Shown: positions 8,288 to 16,649 of the stretch, one piece after another | How positions within the stretch are numbered: the stretch's first letter is position 1 | Layout: each line of letters opens with the position of its first letter | Assembly (NCBI RefSeq): GCF_938045625.1 | Contig: NZ_CALIAV010000037.1 | Location: 1 to 21,887 of the forward strand | Origin: an uncultured Campylobacter sp. | GTDB taxonomy: Bacteria; Campylobacterota; Campylobacteria; Campylobacterales; Campylobacteraceae | Length of the DNA: 21,887 bases | Reading direction: 5' to 3' | The notes under the pieces: model-generated | Databases searched by the model: none | What the model was told of the DNA's origin: nothing | What the model saw: only the letters and a program-made list of their open reading frames with translations | Position numbers and translations under genes: made by a program

Positions 8288-8842
8288 ATGATTTTAAATG
8301 CCCGAAAAGACGACGCCGCGCGCTGCATAGAGCTGTTAAATTTAGCCATGGAGGATATCGCTTTTACGCTTAGCGGCGTGAGCGACCCCGTTAAGAGCGA
8401 TGAAATTTTGCATAAATTTTTTAGAAGCGAGATAAACCGCCTAAGCTATAACAACGTTTTTGTTTTCAAATTTGACGGCGAGATCGCGGGGGCGATTTGC
8501 GCTTACGACGGAGGAGAGATTGAGATATTGGATGAACCTATTAGGGCGCATTTGCAAACGCTCGGTTTAAGCGAATTTCCGCAGACCGAGTGCTTCGCGG
8601 ATGAGCTATACATAGATAGTCTTGCCGTGGACGAGAGATTTCGCGGACGAGGTATCGCAAAAGAGCTGATCAAATTTATCTTCGCCCTCGCGCCTAAACG
8701 AAATATCAAAAAAGTAGCTCTCATCGTCGATGAAAAAAAGCCAAAAACCATGGCTTTTTACGAGCGCTTGGGCTTTGAGACCGACTGCGAAATGATAATA
8801 AATTCTCACAAATACTACCATATGATAAAGGAGATAAAATGA
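8288..8842 (+). CDS. GNAT-family N-acetyltransferase
   Basis: 184-residue acetyl-CoA-dependent acyltransferase; the acceptor is unknown. Beta-strand 4 and the acetyl-CoA loop are seen in LYIDSLAVDERFRGRGIAKELIKF (about 107-130), with the R-G-R-G-I-A pyrophosphate loop. The C-terminal KKPKTMAFYERLGFETDC is the usual motif B. The frame is open back to 7892, but that part is the reverse side of yebC. ATG 8288 starts the protein where the GNAT fold starts (MILNARKDDAARCIELLN). No Shine-Dalgarno precedes it, and a TATAAT at 8276-8281 suggests a leaderless message. Its stop overlaps the next ATG by 4 bases, so it heads an operon with the copper genes. Confidence 0.85.
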   Translation: MILNARKDDAARCIELLNLAMEDIAFTLSGVSDPVKSDEILHKFFRSEINRLSYNNVFVFKFDGEIAGAICAYDGGEIEILDEPIRAHLQTLGLSEFPQTECFADELYIDSLAVDERFRGRGIAKELIKFIFALAPKRNIKKVALIVDEKKPKTMAFYERLGFETDCEMIINSHKYYHMIKEIK

Positions 8843-9045
8843 CTAAATTTTTTAAGGTTGCTAACATCCACTGCGAAAACTGCGCAAACACCATAAAAAA
8901 CGCTCTTGGTGATGAATACGGCGAGATAAAGGTCGATCTTAGCGTAGAACCAAGGGTCGTGAGCGTAAATTTAGACGGCAAGGACGAGGCGAAATTTAAA
9001 GAGGAGCTGGATGATTTGGGATTTAGCGTCATAGGGAAAATTTGA
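8839..9045 (+). CDS. copZ: Heavy-metal-associated (HMA) copper chaperone-like protein
   Basis: Small cytoplasmic metal carrier of 68 residues, about the size of CopZ. It has one HMA fold with the metal-binding HCENC (CxxC) at 12-16 and the family's DLGFSVIG-type ending. The usual Met before the first motif residue is replaced (NIHCENC rather than GMTCxxC). It overlaps the GNAT gene by 4 bases (ATGA), and its TGA shares its last base with the copA ATG. This coupling to a CPC P-type ATPase supports Cu(I) delivery to CopA (inference). Another soft metal cannot be excluded. Confidence 0.85.
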   Translation: MTKFFKVANIHCENCANTIKNALGDEYGEIKVDLSVEPRVVSVNLDGKDEAKFKEELDDLGFSVIGKI

Positions 9046-11204
9046 TGCAAAATATCAAACTAAACATCGCGGGCATGACCTGCGTAAACTGCTCAAACGC
9101 CATCGAGCGCGTAACTAAAAAGATCGCGGGCGTGATAGATGCGAAGGTCAGCTTTGCAAACGGCTCGGGCGAGTTTATCGTCGAAAGCGCCGAAGTACAA
9201 GCCGCGATAGAGGAAAAAATAAAAAAACTAGGCTACGGCGTGGCCAAAGATTTGGCGGAATTTGAAGCCAAACGCGAGAAACATATTTTAAATTTACGCC
9301 GAAATTTCCTAGCCGCTGCAGCTTTTAGCGCGGTGATCATGGCGCTTGAGATGAGCGAGCAGCCAAGTGTGGCAAAATCAGCTATTATGCTGGCGCTTGC
9401 CTTTATTACGATAGCTACGTGCGGGCGGGACTTTTTCATCCACGCTTACGGCGCGCTGAAAAATAAAAACTTCGACATGAACGTACTTGTTGCGCTGGGA
9501 ACAAGTACGGCGTTTGCGTATTCGCTGGGGGTTTTTATCGCGGGCGAGCGCCTACCTGAAAATATGCGTCACCTCTACGTCTCGGGTGCAGCCATGATAA
9601 CGGCTTTCGTGCTGCTTGGTAAATTTTTAGAAGAGCGCTCAAAAGCCCGCGCGGGGGATTATATAAAATCGCTCATGGATATGTCGCCAAAGACCGCTCT
9701 TGTACTACAAAAAGACGGCAGCGCGCTGGAAGTGGATGCCGTGAGCCTAAAAATAGGCGACGTCGCGGTCGTAAAGAGTGGCTACGCGGTGCCTTGCGAC
9801 GGAGTCGTGATAAACGGCGGCGCAGAGATCGATACATCAATGCTAACGGGTGAGAGCCTGCCCGTCTACAAGAAACAAGGCGACGAGGTCAATGCCGGAA
9901 CGATAAATTTAAACGGCTACATCAACGTAAAGGTTACAAAGCTCGCTAATCAAACGCTTTTGTCGCAAATTTTAGAGCTTTTAAGCGACGCGTCGAGCAA
10001 AAAGATGTCTATTAGCCGCTTTGCCGACCGCGTGGCAAATATCTTCGTGCCTAGCGTGATAGCTATCGCCGTCGTTACGTTTCTTGCGTGGTTTGCACTT
10101 ACTGGAAATGCGCTGCAAGGCGTGCTAAGCGCGGTTTGCGTACTGATTATCTCGTGTCCTTGCGCGCTGGGGCTTGCTACCCCGATAGCTATCGTCTCCT
10201 CGCTATCTCTAGGCGCTAAAAACGGAATCCTAATCAAAAATCCAGAAGTTTTAGAGGTGCTTGGCGGCATAAAGTACGCGATATTTGATAAAACGGGCAC
10301 GCTAACTAAGGGCGAAATTTCGGTAAATTTTACCGATATAAACGATGAAAATTTAGCCAAAATCGCCGCACTAGAAGCCAAAAGCTCGCATCCGATATCG
10401 GCTGCGATCGTTAGATACGCAAATGAGCTGGGGCTTAAAATTTTAGGCGATGAAAAGGGTTTTGAAAATATCGCGGGACGCGGCGTAAAGAGCGAGGACG
10501 ATAGCGTGATAGCGGGCAACGAGGCATTTTTGAGCGAGCTTAGCGTGCAGATAAGCGCGCAGGCTAAAGAGCAAATCGCCAAAGCGCAAAACGAAGGAAA
10601 CGGCGTGGTGCTAGCGGCTGTGGATAAAATTTACGTAGGATTTATAGCGCTTAGCGATACGATAAAAGAGGACGCTGCGCGGGCTATGCAAAGCCTAAAA
10701 GACATAGGTATAACGCCTGTGATGCTAACCGGAGATAACGCCTTCACCGCTAAAAACGTGGCGAGCAAGCTGGGCGTCGAAAAGGTCTTTGCCGGTATGC
10801 TGCCTAATGAAAAATTTGAAACGATAAAACGCCTGCAAGAAGAGGGTGCGGTGCTATTTGTCGGCGACGGTATCAACGACTCCGTGGCGCTAAAGCAAGC
10901 AAATGTGGGTATCGCGATGAGTAGCGGTGCGGATATCGCAAAAGAAGCGGGCGACGTAGTGCTAGTAAAAAATGACCTAAAAAGCGTGGTCTCTACGATA
11001 AATTTAGCCAACGAGACGATGAAAACGGTAAAGCAAAATTTGTTTTGGGCGTTTGTTTATAACGCCGTTTGTATCCCGGTTGCGGCTGGGGTTTTGGCGC
11101 CTTTGGGGCTCATGCTAACGCCCGTTTACGGAGCTGCTGCGATGTGCTTTAGCTCGGTCACGGTCGTGTTAAATTCGATCAGATTACGATTTAAGCAAAT
11201 CTAA
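9045..11204 (+). CDS. copA: Copper-exporting P1B-type ATPase
   Basis: Inner-membrane ATPase of 719 residues that pumps Cu(I) out of the cytoplasm. One N-terminal HMA domain carries MTCVNC (11-16). The actuator domain has LTGESLPV. The membrane metal site is CPC (Cys371-Pro-Cys373). The phosphorylated Asp415 is in DKTGTLTKG. The nucleotide domain holds SSHPISAA and GRGV, and the hinge is VGDGINDSVAL. The last helix has MCFSSVTVVLNSIRL, the M-x-x-S-S motif expected of Cu(I) pumps (P1B-1). ATG 9045 is preferred over the TTG at 9042, since it overlaps the chaperone stop as TGATG. Third gene of the GNAT-copZ-copA operon. Confidence 0.96.
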   Translation: MQNIKLNIAGMTCVNCSNAIERVTKKIAGVIDAKVSFANGSGEFIVESAEVQAAIEEKIKKLGYGVAKDLAEFEAKREKHILNLRRNFLAAAAFSAVIMALEMSEQPSVAKSAIMLALAFITIATCGRDFFIHAYGALKNKNFDMNVLVALGTSTAFAYSLGVFIAGERLPENMRHLYVSGAAMITAFVLLGKFLEERSKARAGDYIKSLMDMSPKTALVLQKDGSALEVDAVSLKIGDVAVVKSGYAVPCDGVVINGGAEIDTSMLTGESLPVYKKQGDEVNAGTINLNGYINVKVTKLANQTLLSQILELLSDASSKKMSISRFADRVANIFVPSVIAIAVVTFLAWFALTGNALQGVLSAVCVLIISCPCALGLATPIAIVSSLSLGAKNGILIKNPEVLEVLGGIKYAIFDKTGTLTKGEISVNFTDINDENLAKIAALEAKSSHPISAAIVRYANELGLKILGDEKGFENIAGRGVKSEDDSVIAGNEAFLSELSVQISAQAKEQIAKAQNEGNGVVLAAVDKIYVGFIALSDTIKEDAARAMQSLKDIGITPVMLTGDNAFTAKNVASKLGVEKVFAGMLPNEKFETIKRLQEEGAVLFVGDGINDSVALKQANVGIAMSSGADIAKEAGDVVLVKNDLKSVVSTINLANETMKTVKQNLFWAFVYNAVCIPVAAGVLAPLGLMLTPVYGAAAMCFSSVTVVLNSIRLRFKQI

Positions 11205-11254
11205 AATTTAGCCTAAATTTTGTAAAATCCCGCAAAAAACAAAAAAGGAAAAAG

Positions 11255-11812
11255 GTGAATTTGGGTAAATTTTACGCTGTGATTGCAAGGATATTTGCAT
11301 TAAATTTCGCTCTACCGCCGAGTGCAAAGCTTTTTAGTGAGCTAAATAAAAATCCAAAATGGATAATAACAAACGATAGCGAAGCAAACGCCAAGGGGCG
11401 CGTGCTATACGAGGAGTCGATCAAAACAGAAAGCACCCTAGAGATCGCAAAGGACTTTGCAAATTTGAAAAAATATTTTAACGCAGAGTTTTTTTTCGAG
11501 GGCGATAAGGCGCGCCTCGAAGGTTTTTATAAAAAGTGCAAATTTAGCCCAAATTTAAACGTCAGCGCGCTTGATAGCCTAACGAACGAACTTTCGTTTT
11601 TTTCCTCTGTCGTCGAGCTAAAACAAGACGAACAGACAAAGGAAATTTTAGGCGTTTTGCTAAGCTCCTATCTGCTACCGTATGCCAAAAAGCTAGCTCC
11701 CGTCCTACAAAACGAAGCGGGAAGCAAATTTTACCGCGCGATGGGGTATCTTTTCGAGGATTTTGCGAGCGGTATCGAAAATACGCTAAAAGTCAAAGTC
11801 GTACCTAGATGA
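11255..11812 (+). CDS. TorD/DmsD-like molecular chaperone (putative)
   Basis: 185-residue, mainly alpha-helical soluble protein with no signal peptide. The second half resembles TorD/NarJ-type chaperones of molybdoenzymes: DSLTNELSFFSSVVELK (the D-x-x-x-x-E-L-x-F helix), a helix ending SSYLLPYAKKLAPVLQ and then SKFYRAMGYLFEDFASGIE, in the same order and spacing as those proteins. Such chaperones bind the Tat signal or cofactor-free form of a reductase or dehydrogenase; no partner enzyme is in the window. The start is GTG 11255 with AAGGAAAAAG in front. It overlaps lgt by 4 bases (ATGA), so the two are translationally coupled. Family call is by pattern only. Confidence 0.55.
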   Translation: MNLGKFYAVIARIFALNFALPPSAKLFSELNKNPKWIITNDSEANAKGRVLYEESIKTESTLEIAKDFANLKKYFNAEFFFEGDKARLEGFYKKCKFSPNLNVSALDSLTNELSFFSSVVELKQDEQTKEILGVLLSSYLLPYAKKLAPVLQNEAGSKFYRAMGYLFEDFASGIENTLKVKVVPR

Positions 11813-12624
11813 GTTGGTGGAACGACTTTTATATAAATTTCGATCCGGTCGCGTTTGAGCTGTTTGGCATCAAGGTGCACTGGTACGGGATAATGTACGT
11901 CCTGGCACTGCTCGTGGCGCTTGGGATGGCTAAATTTATCGTCAAGCGCGATAATATGCAAATCTCAAATTCGCTGCTTGATAATTATTTCTTTTGGGTG
12001 GAAATCGGCGTGATACTGGGCGCGAGGCTCGGCTACATCGTCATTTATGATCCAAATACCGCTTATTATCTCACTCATCCTTGGCAGATTTTTAACCCCT
12101 TTCACAACGGTGAATTTGTAGGCATTCGCGGCATGAGCTATCACGGCGCTGTGGTCGGGTTTTTGATAGCGACGTGGGCCTTTTGCCGTAAATTTAAGCA
12201 AAATTTGTGGCAGCTTTTGGATCTCGTCGCACTTAGTATCCCGCTTGGATATTTTTTCGGTCGTATCGGAAATTTTTTAAACCAAGAGCTGTTCGGTCGT
12301 ATCACGGATGTCTCATGGGCGATCAACGTCGCGGGGCAGATGCGTCATCCGTCGCAAATTTACGAAGCGGTTTTAGAAGGGCTTGCGGTTTTTGCCATCC
12401 TTTTTGTTTATAGAAAATTTAAAAAATTTGACGGCGAACTCATTGCTCTTTATGCCATACTTTATACCTTTGCCAGATTTGTTTGCGAGTTCTTTAGAGA
12501 GCCTGATTTCGGTATCGGCTTTGTATTTTTAAATTTATCTATGGGGCAAATACTATCTTTTTTAATGTTTGCATGCGGCATTTTCCTTTATATTATCTTA
12601 AATAAAAAATATACAAAGTTTTAA
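11809..12624 (+). CDS. lgt: Phosphatidylglycerol:prolipoprotein diacylglyceryl transferase
   Basis: Inner-membrane enzyme that attaches diacylglycerol from phosphatidylglycerol to the lipobox cysteine of prolipoproteins, the first step of lipoprotein maturation. The 271 residues have about seven membrane helices. Signature segments are HWYGIMYVLALL near the start, RGMSYHGAVVGF (His and Gly core), GRIGNFLNQELFGR (the Lgt signature with the catalytic Arg region) and MRHPSQIYEAVLEG. The C-terminal FVCEFFREPD follows the usual RxxxEFxRxPD pattern. It overlaps the TorD-like gene by 4 bases and has no separate ribosome site beyond that gene's end. The 105 bases after it contain the frd promoter. 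Confidence 0.95.
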   Translation: MSWWNDFYINFDPVAFELFGIKVHWYGIMYVLALLVALGMAKFIVKRDNMQISNSLLDNYFFWVEIGVILGARLGYIVIYDPNTAYYLTHPWQIFNPFHNGEFVGIRGMSYHGAVVGFLIATWAFCRKFKQNLWQLLDLVALSIPLGYFFGRIGNFLNQELFGRITDVSWAINVAGQMRHPSQIYEAVLEGLAVFAILFVYRKFKKFDGELIALYAILYTFARFVCEFFREPDFGIGFVFLNLSMGQILSFLMFACGIFLYIILNKKYTKF

Positions 12625-12645
12625 AAGGTTTTTAAAGTAATTTAC

Positions 12646-12673
12646 GATACTATTATGCCGTTTTTATAGTGTC
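12646..12673. promoter_or_regulatory. Imperfect inverted repeat upstream of frd
   Basis: GATACTAT (12646-12653) and ATAGTGTC (12666-12673) pair at 7 of 8 positions across a 12-base spacer. They sit just upstream of the frd -10 region, where a regulator could bind. No regulator is identified. Confidence 0.35.
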
Positions 12674-12691
12674 ATAATTTAATTTTCTTTT

Positions 12692-12706
12692 AAGTTATGA
12701 TAACTT
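12692..12706 (+). promoter_or_regulatory. frdCAB -10 box embedded in a perfect dyad
   Basis: TATGAT (12696-12701), preceded by TTTTAAGT, is a good Campylobacter -10 box. It lies inside the perfect palindrome AAGTTATGATAACTT. A protein bound there would block the promoter, so this is a plausible operator. The ATG at 12697 that opens a longer frdC frame is inside this box. Confidence 0.55.
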
Positions 12707-12729
12707 ATCTCAATTTTATAGGAGGGCTC

Positions 12730-13428
12730 ATGAGTGGGCTAATCGAGGGCTTCTTAGGTAGGCAAGCGGATACGAAAAAAAGTCGTACTCCTGCCGTTTG
12801 GGACAGATGGCAAAGTATAACGGGACTGATTTTGGCCTGTTTTATTTTGTGTCACATGGTATTTACCTCTACCATTTTATTCGGCAAGGGCGCATTTAAC
12901 GCCGTTGTAGGTTTTGCGGAGGCTAAATTTTTATTCGGCGAGGCCACATGGTGGATCACTAACGTTATCGCTGCGGTAATATTCGTCGTTTTTATCGCTC
13001 ACGCATTTTTGGCGATGAGAAAATTCCCTGCAAACTACAGACAATACATCATGTTTAGAGGTCACAAAGACCGCATGAAGCACCTTGACACTACGCTTTG
13101 GTGGTTTCAGTTTTTGACCGGTTTTGCTCTATTTTTCGCAGCTAGCGCGCACCTAGTCGATATAATCTTCGGCGGGCACATTACTGCCGATAAATCAGTG
13201 GCCGCATTTCATCAATTAGAAATTTTCTACTTCGCTTTACTTTTATTTATGGTCGTTCACGCTAGCGTGGGAATGTACCGCCTGTACGTAAAATGGGGAA
13301 GTATCGACGGAGTAAATAAACAAGAGATGTTCGCAAAAAGAAATAAAGCCAAAACTGCGATATTTGCGGTTTTTGGAGTGCTCGCGGTCATCGCGCTGAT
13401 CGCCGATTTCGTGTGGATCAGTCTTTAG
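12730..13428 (+). CDS. frdC: Menaquinol:fumarate reductase dihaem cytochrome b subunit
   Basis: Membrane anchor of quinol:fumarate reductase, 232 residues with five helices and two haem b groups, passing electrons from menaquinol to FrdB. It aligns with W. succinogenes FrdC. The haem histidines are His42, His91, His141 and His177 (H44, H93, H143, H182 there). The menaquinol-site Glu66 is kept as Glu64 (GFAEAKF). AHAFLAMRKFP and DTTLWW are near-identical. The E-pathway Glu180 (VELH) is replaced by Val175 (MVVHASVG). Start ATG 12730 has AGGAGG at 12720-12725. The longer frame from 12697 starts within the -10 box. First gene of frdCAB. Confidence 0.93.
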   Translation: MSGLIEGFLGRQADTKKSRTPAVWDRWQSITGLILACFILCHMVFTSTILFGKGAFNAVVGFAEAKFLFGEATWWITNVIAAVIFVVFIAHAFLAMRKFPANYRQYIMFRGHKDRMKHLDTTLWWFQFLTGFALFFAASAHLVDIIFGGHITADKSVAAFHQLEIFYFALLLFMVVHASVGMYRLYVKWGSIDGVNKQEMFAKRNKAKTAIFAVFGVLAVIALIADFVWISL

Positions 13429-13446
13429 GAAAAGGAGCTTTGAAAA

Positions 13447-15465
13447 ATGAACGTAAAATATTATGACGCATTAGTTATCGGAGGCGGTCTAGCGGGTCTG
13501 CGAGCTGCCGTTGCCGCAGGAGAAAAAGGGCTAAGTACGGTAGTTTTAAGCCTAATTCCAGTTAAGCGCTCGCACTCTGCGGCTGCGCAAGGCGGTATGC
13601 AGGCCTCTTTGGGAAATTCAAAAATGAGCGAAGGCGACAACGAGGACGTACACTTTGCCGACACGGTAAAAGGTAGCGACTGGGGCTGCGATCAGCAAGT
13701 AGCACGTATGTTTTGCCAAACTGCGCCTAAGGCTATCCGCGAGCTAGCCGCTTGGGGTGTGCCTTGGACTCGTATCACAAAGGGCGAGAGAAGCGCTATC
13801 ATCAACGCTCAAAAAACAACTATCGTAGAAAAAGAAGAAGTCCACGGACTCATTCACTCTCGCGACTTTGGCGGAACTAAAAAATGGAGAACATGCTTTA
13901 CGGCCGACGCCACTGGTCACACTATGCTTTTTGCCGTAGCAAACGAAGCGCTAAAACATAACGTCGAAATCCACGATAGAAAAGAAGCTATCGCATTAAT
14001 CCACGCAAATAACCGCTGTTACGGCGCGATCGTTCGCGATCTAGTAAATGGTGAGATCACGGCATACGTCGCAAAAGGCACGCTGATCGCTACGGGCGGC
14101 TACGGTAGGGTTTATAAACACACCACAAACGCCGTAGTTTGCGAGGGTATCGGTGCAGCTATCGCTCTTGAAACGGGTGTTGCGCAACTAGGAAATATGG
14201 AAGCGGTGCAGTTTCACCCGACTCCGATCGTTCCATCCGGCATTCTTTTAACAGAAGGCTGCCGCGGTGACGGCGGAATTTTACGCGACGTGGACGGATA
14301 TCGTTTTATGCCTGACTACGAGCCTGAGAAGAAAGAACTAGCTAGCCGTGACGTCGTAAGCCGCCGCATCATGGAGCATATCCGTGCTGGCAAAGGCGTG
14401 CCTAGCCCATACGGCTATCACGTTTGGCTAGATATCTCTATCCTAGGACGCGAGCATATCGAGAAAAACTTGCGCGACGTTCAAGAAATTTGCGAAATCT
14501 TTAACGGCATCGATCCTGCCGACACCGAAGTATATACCGACGAGAACGGACGCCAACGTGGCAAAGGTTGGGCGCCGATCCTGCCTATGCAGCACTACTC
14601 AATGGGCGGCATAAAAACTAAGCCTACAGGCGAGAGTCCGACGCTAGCTGGTCTATTTAGCGCCGGTGAGGCTGCGTGCTGGGATATGCACGGATTTAAC
14701 CGTCTAGGTGGCAACTCTGTTTCGGAAACGGTCGTTGCGGGCATGATCGTGGGCGATTATTTTGCCGACTACTGCGGTAGTCATGAGATCGAGATAAATA
14801 CCGCTGATATCGAAAAATTCGTTAAAAAAGAGGAAGACTATCTAAAAAGCCTAGTTGAAAAAGATGGCAAATTTAACGTATTTGAGATCAAAAATAAGAT
14901 GAAAGACATCATGTGGGAGCACGTGGCGATCTTTAGAACGGGCGAAGGTCTAGCTGTAGCAGTAAAAGAGCTTGAAGAGCTTTATAAGCAATCTTTGGAC
15001 GTCAAAGTCGCAAACAAAGCACTATTTGGCAACCCTGAGCTTGAGGAGGCCTACCGCGTACCAAAGATGCTAAAACTGGCCCTTTGTATCGCAAAAGGTG
15101 CGCTTGATCGCACCGAGAGCCGCGGAGCGCACTGCCGCGAGGACTATCCGAAACGCGACGACCTAAACTGGCTAAATAGAACTCTAACTAGCTGGAAAGA
15201 AGGCGATACGCTACCAACTATCGTGTATGAGCCGCTTGATATTATGAAAATGGAAATTCCGCCGGCATTCCGTGGATACGGAGCTAAGGGTAACATCATC
15301 GAGCACCCGGATAGCGCCGTACGTCAAGCGCAGGTTGATGAGATCCGCGCCAAAATGGAAGCCGAAGGCAAAGGCAGATATGAGATCCAAGAAGCGCTAA
15401 TGCACTATGATCTTCAGCCTAAATATAAAGCACCAAACGAAAGAGCAGGAATAGGATATGAGTAG
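13447..15465 (+). CDS. frdA: Fumarate reductase flavoprotein subunit
   Basis: Catalytic subunit reducing fumarate to succinate, on the cytoplasmic side of the membrane in the usual complex. 672 residues (W. succinogenes 656). The FAD-binding GGGLAG motif (12-17) is followed by RSHSAAAQGG, where His43 is the covalent FAD attachment site. Active-site residues fall where expected: His257 (QFHPTP), Glu270 (LLTEGCRGDGG), Arg301 (ASRDVVSR), His383 (QHYSMGG) and Arg419 (GFNRLGGNS). About 15 extra residues lie near 356-374 compared with my memory of the Wolinella protein. AAAGGAG precedes the ATG. It overlaps frdB by 8 bases. The cytoplasmic type is inferred from the absence of a Tat signal, which separates it from the methylmenaquinol SdhABE type. 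Confidence 0.96.
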   Translation: MNVKYYDALVIGGGLAGLRAAVAAGEKGLSTVVLSLIPVKRSHSAAAQGGMQASLGNSKMSEGDNEDVHFADTVKGSDWGCDQQVARMFCQTAPKAIRELAAWGVPWTRITKGERSAIINAQKTTIVEKEEVHGLIHSRDFGGTKKWRTCFTADATGHTMLFAVANEALKHNVEIHDRKEAIALIHANNRCYGAIVRDLVNGEITAYVAKGTLIATGGYGRVYKHTTNAVVCEGIGAAIALETGVAQLGNMEAVQFHPTPIVPSGILLTEGCRGDGGILRDVDGYRFMPDYEPEKKELASRDVVSRRIMEHIRAGKGVPSPYGYHVWLDISILGREHIEKNLRDVQEICEIFNGIDPADTEVYTDENGRQRGKGWAPILPMQHYSMGGIKTKPTGESPTLAGLFSAGEAACWDMHGFNRLGGNSVSETVVAGMIVGDYFADYCGSHEIEINTADIEKFVKKEEDYLKSLVEKDGKFNVFEIKNKMKDIMWEHVAIFRTGEGLAVAVKELEELYKQSLDVKVANKALFGNPELEEAYRVPKMLKLALCIAKGALDRTESRGAHCREDYPKRDDLNWLNRTLTSWKEGDTLPTIVYEPLDIMKMEIPPAFRGYGAKGNIIEHPDSAVRQAQVDEIRAKMEAEGKGRYEIQEALMHYDLQPKYKAPNERAGIGYE

Positions 15466-16177
15466 AAAAATAACCATAAAAGCATTTAAATATAATCCGT
15501 TGAGCAAAATTTCAAAGCCGCATTTTGCGAGCTATGAACTAGAGGAAACAGACGGTATGACGCTTTTTATAGCGTTAAATCAAATTCGCGAGAAATTTGA
15601 CCCGGATCTTAGCTTTGACTTCGTTTGCCGCGCCGGTATCTGCGGAAGCTGCGGTATGCTAGTTAACGGTACGCCAAAGCTAGCTTGCCGTACGCTAACC
15701 AAAGATTATCCAAACGGCGTGATTGAGCTTATGCCTTTGCCGGTATTTAAGCTATTAAAAGATCTAAGTGTAGATACGGGCAACTGGATGAACGCGATGA
15801 GTAAGCGCGTGGAGAGCTGGATACACACTGACCACGAGACCGATATCTCTAAGCTTGAGGAGAAAGTCGAACCTGAAGTCGCGCAAGAGGTATTTGAGCT
15901 TGACCGCTGCATCGAGTGCGGTATCTGCGTAGCTGCGTGCGGTACGGCTATTATGAGGCCTGATTTCATCGGTGCGGTCGGACTTAACCGCGTAGCCAGA
16001 TTTAAAATCGACGCACTCGATAAACGAACCGATGAGGACTTTTATGAGCTTATCGGCGATGATGACGGCGTGTTTGGCTGTATGACTTTGCTAGGCTGTG
16101 AGGATAACTGCCCTAAACACCTCCCACTACAAAGCAGGATCGCATATATGCGCAGAAAGATGGCTGTAATAAAGTAG
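15458..16177 (+). CDS. frdB: Fumarate reductase iron-sulfur subunit
   Basis: 239-residue electron-transfer subunit between FrdC haems and FrdA FAD. All cluster ligands are present: [2Fe-2S] Cys57, Cys62, Cys65 and Cys77 (CRAGICGSCG...LAC); [4Fe-4S] Cys151, Cys154, Cys157 (CIECGIC) with Cys218; [3Fe-4S] Cys161, Cys208 and Cys214 (CMTLLGCEDNCP). Positions agree with the Wolinella subunit. The ATG lies inside the end of frdA (8-base overlap), so translation is coupled. A strong terminator follows 2 bases after the stop, ending the operon. Confidence 0.96.
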   Translation: MSRKITIKAFKYNPLSKISKPHFASYELEETDGMTLFIALNQIREKFDPDLSFDFVCRAGICGSCGMLVNGTPKLACRTLTKDYPNGVIELMPLPVFKLLKDLSVDTGNWMNAMSKRVESWIHTDHETDISKLEEKVEPEVAQEVFELDRCIECGICVAACGTAIMRPDFIGAVGLNRVARFKIDALDKRTDEDFYELIGDDDGVFGCMTLLGCEDNCPKHLPLQSRIAYMRRKMAVIK

Positions 16178-16179
16178 CC

Positions 16180-16202
16180 AAGGGGTCGTGAGACCCCTTT
16201 TT
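16180..16202 (+). terminator. Rho-independent terminator of frdCAB
   Basis: Perfect 8-bp stem AAGGGGTC / GACCCCTT with a GTGA loop, followed by TTT. It begins just after the frdB stop. Confidence 0.92.
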
Positions 16203-16516
16203 AAATTTAACTTCAAATTTTACTTTTATTTCTATTTTACTTCTCTCAAATTTTTATTGTCAAATTTGTTTTTTAATTTGGTTAAATTTGTTCAAATTTG
16301 ATGATCTACGTCGTATGCGATTTTTGAAAAACATGGATATATAAAAACGTCAAATTTTGCTTTAATAAAAATTTGATTTGATGGTACATCTTTGGTCTGA
16401 TCGAGCTTATTCTTTTTTATTTTTAGAAGTATGACAAGTTAAAAATGTCTTTAAATTTGTGTTTTAGTAGATTTTGAAATCTTGTAAAAATGACACTTGG
16501 TGGAAGCGAGGTTGTT

Positions 16517-16543
16517 CGATATTTGGCTTTAAATATCGTTTTT
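16517..16543 (+). terminator. Possible AT-rich terminator hairpin
   Basis: CGATATTT and AAATATCG pair perfectly around a GGCTTT loop, and TTTTT follows. The transcript it would end is not known; a short RNA from 16203-16540 is possible but unproven. Confidence 0.45.
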
Positions 16544-16649
16544 ATCGTATTTTGTTAAAAAATAAAGCCAATTTTTACACACTTAAAAACACATTCACGG
16601 CACTTTATGAGGCTACTAAAAAGTTTAAGCTAATCGGCGGTAAAAAATC

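Noticed and set aside
12697..12729. Longer frdC start at 12697
   Set aside because: This ATG is inside the TATGAT -10 box and its dyad. AGGAGG at 12720-12725 marks ATG 12730.
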